Shown: piece after piece, positions 15,870 to 25,636 of the stretch
How the letters are laid out: each line of letters begins with the position of its first letter
Position numbering within the stretch: position 1 is the first letter of the stretch
From: CAVWTN01 sp963757945
GTDB taxonomy: Bacteria > Vulcanimicrobiota > Vulcanimicrobiia > Vulcanimicrobiales > Vulcanimicrobiaceae
Assembly: GCA_963757945.1 (NCBI GenBank)
Contig: CAVWTN010000002.1
Coordinates: forward strand, 1,426,001-1,490,000
Direction of reading: 5' to 3'
DNA: 64,000 nt
Position numbers and translations under genes: made by a program
Notes under the pieces: model-generated
The model's input: only the letters and a program-made list of their open reading frames with translations
Databases searched by the model: none
What the model was told of the DNA's origin: nothing

Positions 15870-16556
15870 TTGCGGTATGCGAGGGGCGTGGAGCATACGC
15901 TTGTGGTCGATCATCCGGCCGTCGCGGACCGGCTCGCGCGCCTGCGGGATCATGCGACGCCGACGGCGCTGTTTCGGCGGCTCATCGAAGAACTGGGGCT
16001 CTTCCTCGCGTACGAGGCGACCCGCGGCCTGCCGACCGAGCGCAGGGAAGTCCGAACGCCGCTCGCGCTCGCCGCGCAGCGCACGATCGCAACCAGGCCG
16101 GTCGTCGCGCCGATCTTGCGGGCGGGCCTGGGGCTCTTGCCCGGCTTCCTCGCGGTCGTCGACGATGCGGTCGTCGCGCACCTGGGCTTCTATCGCGACC
16201 CGGCCACGCTCGAGGCGATCCCGTATTATGCGAACCTGCCGGACGACCTCGCCGCACGCGACGTCTTCGTCATCGATCCGATGCTCGCGACGGGCAATTC
16301 CGGGGCGGCCGCGCTCGGCGTCCTCGCATCGCGCGGGGCCGAGCGGCTCACGTTCATTTGCGCGATCGCCGCACCGATCGGGATCGCGCGGCTGCGCGCC
16401 GCGAGCCCGGGCGTACGGATCGTCACCGCCGCCGTCGACGAGCGCCTGAACGAGCACGGGTACATCGTTCCCGGGCTCGGCGATGCCGGCGACCGGATGT
16501 TCGGCAGCACGAGTTCCGTGCCGGTCTCGGTACGCGTCAGTCCGCGCGGGGCGTGA
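15870..16556 (+). CDS. upp: Uracil phosphoribosyltransferase
   Basis: About 222-228 residues. PRPP-binding loop VIDPMLATGNSGAAAL, the RAGLGLLPGF loop and the C-terminal YIVPGLGDAGDRMFG are diagnostic of Upp. It makes UMP from uracil and PRPP for pyrimidine salvage. The start is uncertain: TTG 15870 has a G-rich stretch about 10 bp upstream, while GTG 15888 fits the usual HTLVVDHP opening but has its purine run only 1 bp away. A dCMP deaminase gene follows within 30 bp, forming a small pyrimidine-salvage unit. Confidence 0.92.
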   Translation: MRYARGVEHTLVVDHPAVADRLARLRDHATPTALFRRLIEELGLFLAYEATRGLPTERREVRTPLALAAQRTIATRPVVAPILRAGLGLLPGFLAVVDDAVVAHLGFYRDPATLEAIPYYANLPDDLAARDVFVIDPMLATGNSGAAALGVLASRGAERLTFICAIAAPIGIARLRAASPGVRIVTAAVDERLNEHGYIVPGLGDAGDRMFGSTSSVPVSVRVSPRGA

Positions 16557-16583
16557 GAGCTTGCCCCTCGAACGGTGCCGCTG

Positions 16584-17033
16584 ATGAGACCCGGCTGGGA
16601 CGAGTACTTCATGGAGATCGCCCGGACCGTCGCCACGCGCGCGACGTGCCCCCGAGCCAGCGTCGGAGCGGTGCTGGTGCGCGATCACCGGATCCTGACG
16701 ACCGGGTATAACGGAGCCCCGCGCCACGTCGCGCATTGCACCGAGGCCGGGTGCCGCATGGTCAACGGACATTGCGTTCGTTCGACCCACGCGGAGGCGA
16801 ACGCGATCGTGCAAGGCGCCCTGCACGGCATCAGCCTCGACGGTGCGACCGCCTACACGACGCACCAGCCGTGCGTCTCGTGTTCGAAATTGCTGATCAG
16901 CGCGGGTGTCGAGCGGATCGTGTACGATCTGCCGTATCCCGACGACGATGCTGCGGCGCTGTTGGGCGAAGCGGGGGTCGCGGTCGTCAACTTCGCGACG
17001 CTCGCTCCGGCGCAGGCCGAGGCGCGCGCGTGA
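16584..17033 (+). CDS. dCMP deaminase (ComEB-like)
   Basis: 149 residues from ATG 16584 (a GTG at 16575 is in frame). Zinc site HAE at residues 69-71 (STHAEANAI) and PCVSC at 96-100 are the cytidine deaminase fold signature, and TRATCPRASVGAVLVRDHRI with YNGAPRHVAHC identifies the dCMP deaminase subgroup. It converts dCMP to dUMP for dTTP synthesis. It follows upp and overlaps the downstream transferase gene by 4 bp (GTGA). Confidence 0.9.
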   Translation: MRPGWDEYFMEIARTVATRATCPRASVGAVLVRDHRILTTGYNGAPRHVAHCTEAGCRMVNGHCVRSTHAEANAIVQGALHGISLDGATAYTTHQPCVSCSKLLISAGVERIVYDLPYPDDDAAALLGEAGVAVVNFATLAPAQAEARA

Positions 17034-18046
17034 GACTCGGCTACCTGTACGCGGCCGCGCTGTTGATTGCGGCCGGCACGACGCTGCTCGTCACGCCGTA
17101 CGTGCGGCGGCTCGCGCTGCACGTCGGAATGCTCGATCAGACGGGCGAGCGGCGCATGCACGTCGATCCCAAGCCGCGCATCGGCGGGCTCGCGGTCTAC
17201 TTGGGGTTCGCCTTCGCATTGTTCGCGACGCTCGGTTACGCGATCGAGTACACGCCGCTGTTTCACAACGTCCACGATCTCAATCGCTTTCTGGGCTTGC
17301 TGTTCGGCGGAACGCTGATCCTGATCTTCGGCGTGTGGGACGACGTCGTGTCGATCTCCCCGCGCGGCAAGTTCCTCGCGCAGATCGTCGTCGCGCTCGT
17401 CTCGATGAGCTACGGCTTCACGATCTCCACGGTCGAGAACCCGTTCCGCGACGGCGAATACTTCGGGTTCCCGATCTGGGCGAGCGTGCCGATCACGCTG
17501 CTCTGGTACCTCGGCATCATGAACGCGATCAATTTCCTCGACGGCCTCGACGGGCTACTCTCGGGTTTCACCGCGATCTCCGGTTTCTTTCTGTTCTTGA
17601 TCGCGGTTTCACATCATTACGACGTCGCGGCGCTGGTGCTGTGCGCGCTGATCGGCGGGTCGCTGGGCTTCCTGCGCTATAACTTCAATCCGGCATCGAT
17701 CATCCTCGGCGATACCGGATCGCTGTTCATCGGCTACATGCTCGCAACGGTCGGGGTCCTGACCACCAGCAAGACGGCGCTGACCGTCAGCCTCGCCGTG
17801 CCGCTGCTCGCGCTCGCGCTGCCGATCGTCGACATCGCGGCCGCGATCGTGCGCCGCACGCGCGCCGGGAAGAAGTTTTACGAAGCGGACCGCGGACACA
17901 TCCACCACATCCTGGTCTTTCGCTTCGGGCTCAACGTGCGCCAAGCGGTGATCTTGATTTACGTCGTGACGTTCATGCTCGGCGTGGCCGCATACGCGCT
18001 CGCCGGCGGTTTCTCGCATCCGCTCAAGCTCGCGGGCGCGGCCTAA
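17030..18046 (+). CDS. wecA: Undecaprenyl-phosphate GlcNAc-1-phosphate transferase (WecA/TagO family)
   Basis: 338 residues from GTG 17030 (4-bp overlap with the deaminase stop). About ten membrane helices; cytoplasmic-loop motifs RMHVDPKPRIGGLA, GVWDDVVSISPRGK, NAINFLDGLDGLLSG, NPASIILGDTGSLFIGY and a His-rich ADRGHIHHILV loop are those of WecA/TagO rather than MraY. It starts a lipid-linked polysaccharide by moving a HexNAc-1-phosphate onto undecaprenyl phosphate. WecB, which makes UDP-ManNAc, is encoded 1 kb downstream, suggesting a ManNAc-containing surface polymer. Confidence 0.9.
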   Translation: MRLGYLYAAALLIAAGTTLLVTPYVRRLALHVGMLDQTGERRMHVDPKPRIGGLAVYLGFAFALFATLGYAIEYTPLFHNVHDLNRFLGLLFGGTLILIFGVWDDVVSISPRGKFLAQIVVALVSMSYGFTISTVENPFRDGEYFGFPIWASVPITLLWYLGIMNAINFLDGLDGLLSGFTAISGFFLFLIAVSHHYDVAALVLCALIGGSLGFLRYNFNPASIILGDTGSLFIGYMLATVGVLTTSKTALTVSLAVPLLALALPIVDIAAAIVRRTRAGKKFYEADRGHIHHILVFRFGLNVRQAVILIYVVTFMLGVAAYALAGGFSHPLKLAGAA

Positions 18047-18068
18047 CCGGCCGCACCCGCAGCCCGCG

Positions 18069-18611
18069 TCAGTTTTTTGCGATAGCCTCGACGTCGAGCG
18101 TGATCTCGATCTTCTCGCCGACCAGCAGGCCGCCGGTCTCGGAGATCTGATTCCACACCAGGCCGAAATCCTTACGGTTGATGGTGGTCGATCCGCTCAG
18201 CGCGATGCGCGCGTTCCCCCACGGGTCGGTCGCGCGGCCCTCGAAGGATCCCTCGAGCGTGACGGGCTTCGTGACGCCGCGAATTTCGAGATCGCCTGCG
18301 ATCTCCAGACGGTCGCCGCCCTTGCTTTCGATCCGCGTGCTCTTGAACGCGATCTTGGGATGCGCGTCGGCATGGAAGAAGTCTTCGCTCTTGAGGTGAC
18401 CGTCGCGCTGGGCGTCGCGAGTGTCGATCGACGCGACGTCGATCTCCGCCGTGACGGAGGTCGGAACCGAACTGCCGGCGGGAATCTCGACGCTCCCGGA
18501 GACCGCGCTGAAGCGGCCGCGGACCTTTGAGATCGCCAGATGGCGGACGGAGAATTCGATCCCCGAATGAATGGGATCGATCGCGTAGGTCTCGGTGGTC
18601 AGAGTGGACAT
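18069..18611 (-). CDS. YceI-family protein
   Basis: 180 residues, YceI lipocalin-like fold: YAIDPIHSGIEFSVRHLAIS at the N-terminus, VRGRFSAVSG, then SEDFFHADAHPKIAFKST and GVTKPVTLEG. The fold binds polyprenoid or similar lipids. There is no signal peptide, so this member is cytosolic, unlike E. coli YceI. It diverges from an HxlR-type regulator across a 100-bp AT-rich region containing a dyad operator, which makes it the likely target of that regulator. It converges on wecA. Confidence 0.92.
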   Translation of the reverse strand: MSTLTTETYAIDPIHSGIEFSVRHLAISKVRGRFSAVSGSVEIPAGSSVPTSVTAEIDVASIDTRDAQRDGHLKSEDFFHADAHPKIAFKSTRIESKGGDRLEIAGDLEIRGVTKPVTLEGSFEGRATDPWGNARIALSGSTTINRKDFGLVWNQISETGGLLVGEKIEITLDVEAIAKN

Positions 18612-18676
18612 GCTGTGCTCCTCGAGTGCTAAGATGTGAAGGCGAGCCGATTCAGCGACTCAGGTGAACCTAAATG

Positions 18677-18705
18677 ATAGTTGCTATACTGTGGTATAAT
18701 ACTAT
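18677..18705. promoter_or_regulatory. AT-rich dyad operator and TATAAT box between yceI and hxlR-type gene
   Basis: The dyad ATAGT-N3-TATAC-TGTG-GTATA-N2-ACTAT spans 18677-18705 in a local AT island, the typical size and form of an HxlR-family operator. A perfect TATAAT (18695-18700) overlaps its right half; it lies only 11 bp before the GTG start at 18712, implying a leaderless or nearly leaderless message. No good -35 box is seen. Binding here would repress the regulator and probably the divergent yceI gene. Confidence 0.65.
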
Positions 18706-18711
18706 ATAAAA

Positions 18712-19065
18712 GTGAGTAAGGTTTCAAGTCCCCCAACCACTACCCATGAAATGCCCGCGCAAGACGAGGCGTTCTGTCCTCGCTTTACCATGGCCGTCGA
18801 GCTGATCGGCCGCCGCTGGTCCGGGGCGATCCTGCGGGCCCTGCAGCACCGCATCATCCGCTTCGGTGAGTTGCGCGAAGCGATCCCGGCGCTGACCGAC
18901 AAGATGCTCTCTGAGCGTCTGCGCGAGTTCGAGGAGAGCGGTCTCGTCGTCCGGACGGTGATCGCCGAGCGCCCCGTTCGGGTCGAATACCATCTGACGC
19001 CCAAGGGCGACGCCCTCAGCGGCATCATCTGCGCGATCGAACGTTGGGCCGGGGAGTGGACCTAA
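18712..19065 (+). CDS. HxlR/MarR-like winged-helix transcriptional regulator
   Basis: 117 residues from GTG 18712 (an in-frame ATG lies at 18751). HxlR core: CPRFTMAVELIGRRWSGAIL, then ALQHRIIRFGELREAIP, LTDKMLSERLREFEESGLV and the wing RPVRVEYHLTPKGDAL. The conserved Cys near the start of the domain is often redox- or electrophile-sensing in this family (for example YodB, HypR). It is divergently arranged with yceI and sits beside its probable operator. It likely autoregulates and controls yceI. Confidence 0.9.
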   Translation: MSKVSSPPTTTHEMPAQDEAFCPRFTMAVELIGRRWSGAILRALQHRIIRFGELREAIPALTDKMLSERLREFEESGLVVRTVIAERPVRVEYHLTPKGDALSGIICAIERWAGEWT

Positions 19066-19087
19066 GCTAGCCCGAAAGAGCGCGCTC

Positions 19088-20245
19088 GTGACTTCATATC
19101 GTCCCTTGCGCGTGATGACGGTGTTCGGGACTCGCCCCGACACGATCAAGATGGCCCCCGTCGTCCGCGCGCTCGAAGCGGCAAGGCCCGCCGTCGAGCC
19201 GATCGTTTGCGTGACGGCGCAGCACCGCCAGATGCTCGACGACCTGCTCGAGCTCTTCGCGATCGCTCCCGATTACGATCTGGACATCATGCGCCGCGAC
19301 CAGTCGCTCACCCAGATCACGACGGCCGTGCTCGAGGGCATGGAGCCCGTCCTCGAGCGAGCGCGGCCGGACGTCGTGCTCGTCCACGGCGACACCTCGA
19401 CGAGCACCGCCGCGGCGCTGGCCGCGTTCTATCAGAAGATCCCGGTCGGGCACGTCGAGGCGGGGCTGCGCACGCACACGCGCTGGGAGCCGTTCCCCGA
19501 GGAGATGAATCGCCGGCTGACCGGGCGGATCGCGAGCTACCACTTCTCGCCGACCGCGCAGGCCCGCGCCAACCTCGAAGCCGAGAACGTGCCGCGACGC
19601 GACATCTTCGTCACCGGGAACACCGTGATCGACGCCTTCCTCGATATCGCGCGCCGCCCGTACGCGGGCGACCCGCCGGAATGGGCTGGGCTGGACCAGG
19701 CGCGGCCGCTGATCTTCGTGACGGCCCACCGGCGCGAGAATCACGAGCGGATGCGCGGCATCTGCGAGGCGCTGCGCACGATCGCGGGTCTGCCGGCCCG
19801 GCCGCAGATCCTCTGGCCCGTCCACCCCTCGCCTCGAGTCGCCCCGCTCGCGCACGAAGTTCTCGACGGCATCGAAGGCGTGCACCTCGTCGCTCCGATG
19901 GGCTACGACGCGACGGTCCGTTCGATCGGCCGCTCCACGTTCGTCCTGACCGACAGCGGCGGGCTCCAAGAGGAAGCGCCCTGCTTGGGCAAGCCGGTCC
20001 TGGTCATGCGCGACGAGACCGAACGCCCCGAGGGGATCGCCGCCGGGACCCTGCGCTTGGTCGGTGCCGATCCCGCCGCGATCGTCGGCGCGGCGGCGGA
20101 ACTCTTCTCGGACCCGGCACTGTACGCCCGGATGTCCAAGGCGAACAACCCTTACGGCGACGGTCATGCGGCCGAACGGATCGTGGCTTGGTTGCTCGCG
20201 CGGCTACGCAGCGAAGCCGAGCCCGAAGAGTTTCGGGCCGCGTAG
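19088..20245 (+). CDS. wecB: UDP-N-acetylglucosamine 2-epimerase (non-hydrolysing)
   Basis: 385 residues from GTG 19088. Motifs FGTRPDTIKMAPV, TAQHRQMLD, VHGDTSTSTAAALAAF, HVEAGLRTHTRWEPFPEEMN and TDSGGLQEEAPCLGKP with RDETERPEG are diagnostic of WecB/MnaA. It interconverts UDP-GlcNAc and UDP-ManNAc for surface polysaccharide. It pairs functionally with the WecA-like transferase at 17030, although yceI and the regulator lie between. The ATP synthase operon begins only 7 bp after its stop, so read-through into atpI is possible. Confidence 0.94.
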   Translation: MTSYRPLRVMTVFGTRPDTIKMAPVVRALEAARPAVEPIVCVTAQHRQMLDDLLELFAIAPDYDLDIMRRDQSLTQITTAVLEGMEPVLERARPDVVLVHGDTSTSTAAALAAFYQKIPVGHVEAGLRTHTRWEPFPEEMNRRLTGRIASYHFSPTAQARANLEAENVPRRDIFVTGNTVIDAFLDIARRPYAGDPPEWAGLDQARPLIFVTAHRRENHERMRGICEALRTIAGLPARPQILWPVHPSPRVAPLAHEVLDGIEGVHLVAPMGYDATVRSIGRSTFVLTDSGGLQEEAPCLGKPVLVMRDETERPEGIAAGTLRLVGADPAAIVGAAAELFSDPALYARMSKANNPYGDGHAAERIVAWLLARLRSEAEPEEFRAA

Positions 20246-20252
20246 GGCTGCT

Positions 20253-20660
20253 TTGCAGGGTTCGAAAACAGAGGGCCCTAAAACCGAAAACGCCGCTGTA
20301 GAGGCCGAGTTACGGGCGTATTACGCGCGTAAGCGGTCGATCAGCGTGTGGTCGCTTGTCCTCGTGACCGTGGCGGCCATCCCCATCGCGGGGTGGTCTC
20401 CTATCGGCGGCGTCGCCCTCGCCTTCGGTGGCGCGTGCGGGGTCGTCAACGCATTGCTCGCAATGCGCGGGAACGAACGGCTCGTCGACAACCGAAGTAT
20501 CGCCGTTTTCGCCTTAAGTAGTGTCCTGCGAATCTGCGTCTTCGGTATAGTACCCGTGGAGTTCGCGCTCCATGGTCCGTGGTGGACGATGGCGCTCTAT
20601 TTCTGTGGGTTCTTTTTGCCCCTCGCACTGTACGCGGTCAGCGTCGCGCGAGCCCTCTGA
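20253..20660 (+). CDS. atpI: ATP synthase protein I (AtpI-like)
   Basis: About 135 residues from TTG 20253. A polar N-terminus (KTEGPKTENAAVEAELRAYYARKR) is followed by four hydrophobic segments (VWSLVLVTVAAIPIAG, GGVALAFGGACGVVNALLA, SIAVFALSSVLRICVFGI, MALYFCGFFLPLALYAV). Sequence similarity within this family is weak; position directly before subunit a and the four-helix pattern identify it. AtpI helps assemble the c-ring. The TTG start is inferred because no ATG or GTG lies before the first helix with a better ribosome site. Confidence 0.72.
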   Translation: MQGSKTEGPKTENAAVEAELRAYYARKRSISVWSLVLVTVAAIPIAGWSPIGGVALAFGGACGVVNALLAMRGNERLVDNRSIAVFALSSVLRICVFGIVPVEFALHGPWWTMALYFCGFFLPLALYAVSVARAL

Positions 20661-20673
20661 GCGGAATCGATAG

Positions 20674-21405
20674 TTGCAAGAAGAGATAGGCGCCCATAGT
20701 ATCTGGACCTTGCCGGTCGTCGGGACCGTGCATGCCGATACGGTGTTGACGACCTGGATCGCGATGGTCGTCGTGATCGTCTTTCTCGCTTGGATCGGCA
20801 AGAGCTACACCTCGCCCCGCGCGACGAAGGTCCAGACGGTCTTCGAGGGGGTCATCTCCTACATCGCCGACCTCGCCTACAGCGTCCTGGGGCGCAAGGC
20901 CGAGCCGTTCACGCCATTCTTCATCGCCCTCTTCCTGTTCATTTTCGCGATGAACCAGTTCGGGATCATCCCCTTCAAGCTGTTCGGCCTGCCGTTCGGC
21001 GGCTCGCCGACCGCGGACCTGAACACCGCCGCCCCGTACGCGCTGCTCGTTTTCATCATGATTCAGGTCGTCGCGGTCCGGGCCAAGGGCCTCGGCCACT
21101 ACAAGCACTTGGCCCAGCCGTTCGCCGCGCTGCTGCCGGTCAATATCCTCGACGAACTCGTGCGCCCGGTCACGATGGCCGCCCGGCTCTTTTTCAACAT
21201 CTTCGTCGGCGAGTTGCTGTTCGTCGTCGTGGCATCGATCATCAACGCGAAGGTGATGGTCGGCTTCTTCAATCTGTCGGTCGCCGCGACGATCGCGCCG
21301 TTCATCATCCAATTCCTGAATTTCTTCGTGGGAACGATTCAGGCGTTTGTCTTCACTTTGCTCACGATCGTCTATCTGTCGCTAGCGGTCGCGGACGAGC
21401 ACTAG
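20674..21405 (+). CDS. atpB: F1Fo ATP synthase subunit a
   Basis: 243 residues from TTG 20674, 13 bp after the AtpI stop. Five or six membrane helices; the essential stator arginine is R171 in MAARLFFNIFVGE, equivalent to E. coli R210. Other landmarks are MNQFGIIP and the C-terminal TIQAFVFTLLTIVYL. It forms the proton half-channels against the c-ring. GAGCGGA about 12 bp upstream is a fair ribosome site for the TTG. Confidence 0.95.
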   Translation: MQEEIGAHSIWTLPVVGTVHADTVLTTWIAMVVVIVFLAWIGKSYTSPRATKVQTVFEGVISYIADLAYSVLGRKAEPFTPFFIALFLFIFAMNQFGIIPFKLFGLPFGGSPTADLNTAAPYALLVFIMIQVVAVRAKGLGHYKHLAQPFAALLPVNILDELVRPVTMAARLFFNIFVGELLFVVVASIINAKVMVGFFNLSVAATIAPFIIQFLNFFVGTIQAFVFTLLTIVYLSLAVADEH

Positions 21406-21434
21406 TCAGCCCATCTCGAAAGGAAAGTATTCCC

Positions 21435-21713
21435 TTGAGTTCTGAAGCCATCATCGCAGCGGCGACGATCCTCTCCTTCGGCATCATCATGCTCGGTGTT
21501 GCCTTTGGATCGGCCGTCGGCGACGGCGTCATCGCCTCGAAGGCCGTCGAAGCCATCGCACGCCAGCCGGAAGCACGGCCGAACATCTTTACGTTCATGT
21601 TCTTGGGCATCGGCCTCGCGGAAGTGTTCCCGATCATCGCGCTCGGGCTCGCGTTCTATCTGCTGCTGGTCGTCGTCAAGGTTCCGGAACTTTTGACGCA
21701 CCTCGCCAAGTAA
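21435..21713 (+). CDS. atpE: F1Fo ATP synthase subunit c
   Basis: 92 residues from TTG 21435, with AAAGGAAAG upstream as ribosome site. Two-helix hairpin with the polar loop R43-Q44-P45 and the ion-carrying carboxylate E63 in GIGLAEVFPII. The residues after E63 (Val-Phe) do not provide the Ser/Thr and upstream Gln ligands of sodium-type rings, so proton coupling is expected. The N-terminal SSEAIIAAA leads straight into helix 1, supporting this start. Confidence 0.95.
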   Translation: MSSEAIIAAATILSFGIIMLGVAFGSAVGDGVIASKAVEAIARQPEARPNIFTFMFLGIGLAEVFPIIALGLAFYLLLVVVKVPELLTHLAK

Positions 21714-21722
21714 GCAGGCCCG

Positions 21723-22157
21723 ATGTTCCTCTCGCTCGACGGGACGTTCTGGTTCCAGCTCGCGAATTTCGCGATCTTCTACTTCATCGTGGATCGCGTC
21801 TTTTTGCGTCCGGTCACGAAGGCGCTGGCCGAGCGACGGGCTTACATCGACGGGCTCAAGGCCGATACGGTCACGTTTGAAGCCGAGGCCAAGGCGTTGC
21901 GCGCCGGCGCCGAGGCGACGCTCGCCGCGGCGCGCAGGGACGGGGCCGAAAGAGTCGCGGCGGCACGCGCCGAGGCCTCGGCCGAAGCCGGCCGGATCTT
22001 GGCCGATTACGCGCAGCGGGCCGCGGAGATCGCCGATGCGCACCGGGCGACCGTCGCTGCCGAACTCGAGGCGGCCTCAGCCTCCGAGAACGTGCTCGCA
22101 ACCTCGCTCGCCGAGCAGATGATCGAAAAGGCGTTCGCGTTCGGAGGGATCCGATGA
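21723..22157 (+). CDS. atpF: F1Fo ATP synthase subunit b' (first b-type)
   Basis: 144 residues. One N-terminal membrane helix (FWFQLANFAIFYFIVDRVFL) then a long charged, Ala-rich coiled coil (RRAYIDGLKADTV through AEQMIEKAF), the layout of peripheral stalk subunits. It follows subunit c by 9 bp and its stop overlaps the next b-type gene by 4 bp (ATGA). Two non-identical b genes in tandem imply a b/b' heterodimeric stator, as in cyanobacteria and several other phyla. Confidence 0.88.
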   Translation: MFLSLDGTFWFQLANFAIFYFIVDRVFLRPVTKALAERRAYIDGLKADTVTFEAEAKALRAGAEATLAAARRDGAERVAAARAEASAEAGRILADYAQRAAEIADAHRATVAAELEAASASENVLATSLAEQMIEKAFAFGGIR

Positions 22158-22660
22158 CCGTCGATCCGTTCTACGAATCGCTTGCGCGCTGGAGCCAGAT
22201 ACTCGGCGCGCTCGCGTTCGTCGCCGTCCTCGTCTACCTCTTTCGGAAGTTCCTGGCGCCGGCCGTCACCGCCGCGGAGACCGCGAAGAACGCCGAGATC
22301 GAGGACATGGAGCGGCGGCGAGCCGTCGCCCAGGCCGATCTCGAGACCGCTCGGCGCGAGACCGCGGACACGGCGTCGCGCGCGGCGAGCATTCGTCAGC
22401 GCGGCGACCACGATGCCGCCTCCGAGCGCGAGCGCATCCTGGCCGAAGCGCATGCCGACGGCGAGCGCTCGCTCGTGAACGCGGAAGGTGAACTGGTCCG
22501 CGGGCGTGCGTCCGCGAACGAACGCCTGCGCCTGCGGATCCTCGAGCGCGCGCTCGATATCGCACGCGAAGGCGCGGCCAAGCGCGTCGACGCCGCGACG
22601 AACGATCGCATCATCGCGAGCGTGATCGACTCGATCGAGAATGACGGAGCGGCTCGCTGA
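22154..22660 (+). CDS. atpF: F1Fo ATP synthase subunit b (second b-type)
   Basis: 168 residues, ATGA overlap with the upstream b' gene. The N-terminal helix (WSQILGALAFVAVLVYLFRKFLAP) is followed by a long heptad-rich helix with many Glu/Arg (AEIEDMERRRAVAQADLET and ERILAEAHADGER), ending in a segment that should contact delta. It overlaps atpH by one base. It differs clearly from the first b gene, so this is not a recent duplication. Confidence 0.88.
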   Translation: MTVDPFYESLARWSQILGALAFVAVLVYLFRKFLAPAVTAAETAKNAEIEDMERRRAVAQADLETARRETADTASRAASIRQRGDHDAASERERILAEAHADGERSLVNAEGELVRGRASANERLRLRILERALDIAREGAAKRVDAATNDRIIASVIDSIENDGAAR

Positions 22661-23202
22661 TGGCAAACGAAACCGTCGCCCGGCGCTACGCCACGGCGAT
22701 CTTCTCGCTCGCGAAAGACTCCGGCTCCGCCGATGCGGTCGGGCGCGATCTGCGCGAGTCCTATGCCGCGATCTCCTCGGACGATACGACCCGGCGCTTC
22801 TTTATCTCCCCAGTCATCGATCGCGGCGAGAAGGCGAAAGCCCTCGAGGCCGCGTTCGAGCCCCGGGTCGGCGAGATCGTGCTGCACACGCTTCTGTTGC
22901 TGGTCCGCAAGCGCCGCGAAGCGCTGCTGGGGGCGATCGTCGAACAGTACGAGAAGCTCCTGCTGGCCGAGAACCAGCGCGAGCCCCTCGAGATCGCCTC
23001 GGCACGGCCGCTCGAGAAGGCGGAACTCGACGCGATCGTCGCGCGCCTCTCTCGCAAGTTCGGGAAGTCCTTCGAGGTCACGCAGAAGGTCGAACCCGAG
23101 ATCCTCGGCGGCGTGCGCATCCGCCTCGGCGACCGCTACGTGGACGGCTCGATCGCCGGCCGCCTGGACGAACTTTCCCGCCTCTTGTTCGCGAAGAACT
23201 GA
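22660..23202 (+). CDS. atpH: F1Fo ATP synthase subunit delta
   Basis: 180 residues. ANETVARRYATAIFSLAKD opens the N-terminal six-helix domain, and the C-terminal VTQKVEPEILGGVRIRLGDRYVDGSI is the OSCP/delta signature. It joins the peripheral stalk to the top of F1. Translation is tightly linked to the upstream b gene by a one-base overlap. Confidence 0.93.
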   Translation: MANETVARRYATAIFSLAKDSGSADAVGRDLRESYAAISSDDTTRRFFISPVIDRGEKAKALEAAFEPRVGEIVLHTLLLLVRKRREALLGAIVEQYEKLLLAENQREPLEIASARPLEKAELDAIVARLSRKFGKSFEVTQKVEPEILGGVRIRLGDRYVDGSIAGRLDELSRLLFAKN

Positions 23203-23236
23203 CGCGGACGACATCCACCTCTGCTAAGGACACACG

Positions 23237-24736
<1,500 letters not shown>

Positions 24737-24748
24737 TGCCCGTGCAGC

Positions 24749-25600
24749 ATGCCTAGCGTTCGCGATCTTCGGGACCGGATCAAGTCCTTCAAGAACACGC
24801 AGCAGATCACCAAAGCGATGAAGCAGGTGGCCGCGGCGAAGATTCGGCGCGCCGAACTGCTGCAGAAGCAGTCCCGGCCCTACGCCGATCAGCTCGCCGA
24901 AATGCTGCGCGATTTGATGGAGAGCGTCGGGACCGTCGACCATCCCTTCTTGAAGCCGGGCGCCGAGGGCGCGCCCGCCGGCGTCATCTTGATGACGGCG
25001 GACAAGGGACTGTGCGGCGCGTTCAACGAGAACCTCGTGCGCCAGGCCGACCAGTACCGGCGCCAGCACCCCGCGACCGCGTGGTACACCGTCGGCGTGA
25101 AGGCGCGCAACGGCGTGCGCCGCTTCGGCGCGACGAGCGAGTTCTGGCCGCTCTCGCAGGGCGATAAGCTCGTCACGGCCCGGACGGTCGCGGCGCGCGT
25201 CAGCGATGATTTCGTCGCCGGCAAGATCTCCTCGATCGTCGTCATCTCGCCCAAGCTCGTCTCGATGATGGCGCAGCGGCCCGAAGTGCGCAACGTCGTT
25301 CCGATCGTCGGCGGCCGCGCGGAGAAGGCCGAATACAAGGGCTCGGTCGAGTTCGCGCCCTCGCCCGAGGCCGTGCTCTCGCGTCTCTTGCCGAAATATC
25401 TCGATTTCACGATCTACTCGGCGATGCTCGAGACCGACGCCGCCTTCTTCGCGGCGCAGCTCGTCGCGATGAACAACGCGACGGAGAACGCGACCAAGCT
25501 GATCGATCAGTTGACGATCGAGATGAATAAGGCGCGCCAGGCCTCGATCACCAAGGAAATCCTCGAAATCGTCGGCGGCGCCGAAGCGCTCGCCGGCTGA
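24749..25600 (+). CDS. atpG: F1Fo ATP synthase subunit gamma
   Basis: 283 residues. N-terminal helix RDLRDRIKSFKNTQQITKAM and C-terminal NNATENATKLIDQLTIEMNK are the two coiled-coil strands of the central rotor shaft; GLCGAFN in between is the conserved Rossmann-like core. It lies 12 bp after atpA and 36 bp before atpD. No redox-regulatory cysteine insertion as in plant chloroplast gamma is present. Confidence 0.96.
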   Translation: MPSVRDLRDRIKSFKNTQQITKAMKQVAAAKIRRAELLQKQSRPYADQLAEMLRDLMESVGTVDHPFLKPGAEGAPAGVILMTADKGLCGAFNENLVRQADQYRRQHPATAWYTVGVKARNGVRRFGATSEFWPLSQGDKLVTARTVAARVSDDFVAGKISSIVVISPKLVSMMAQRPEVRNVVPIVGGRAEKAEYKGSVEFAPSPEAVLSRLLPKYLDFTIYSAMLETDAAFFAAQLVAMNNATENATKLIDQLTIEMNKARQASITKEILEIVGGAEALAG

Positions 25601-25636
25601 TCCGCTCGCGCACCAACTCACGGTAAGGAAGAAGAT

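Noticed and set aside
18038..18054. Terminator hairpin GCGGCC-TAACC-GGCCGC at the wecA stop
   Set aside because: The stem is perfect but short, includes the stop codon and is not followed by a T tract; the T6 run at 18073 is too far and lies in the yceI gene.
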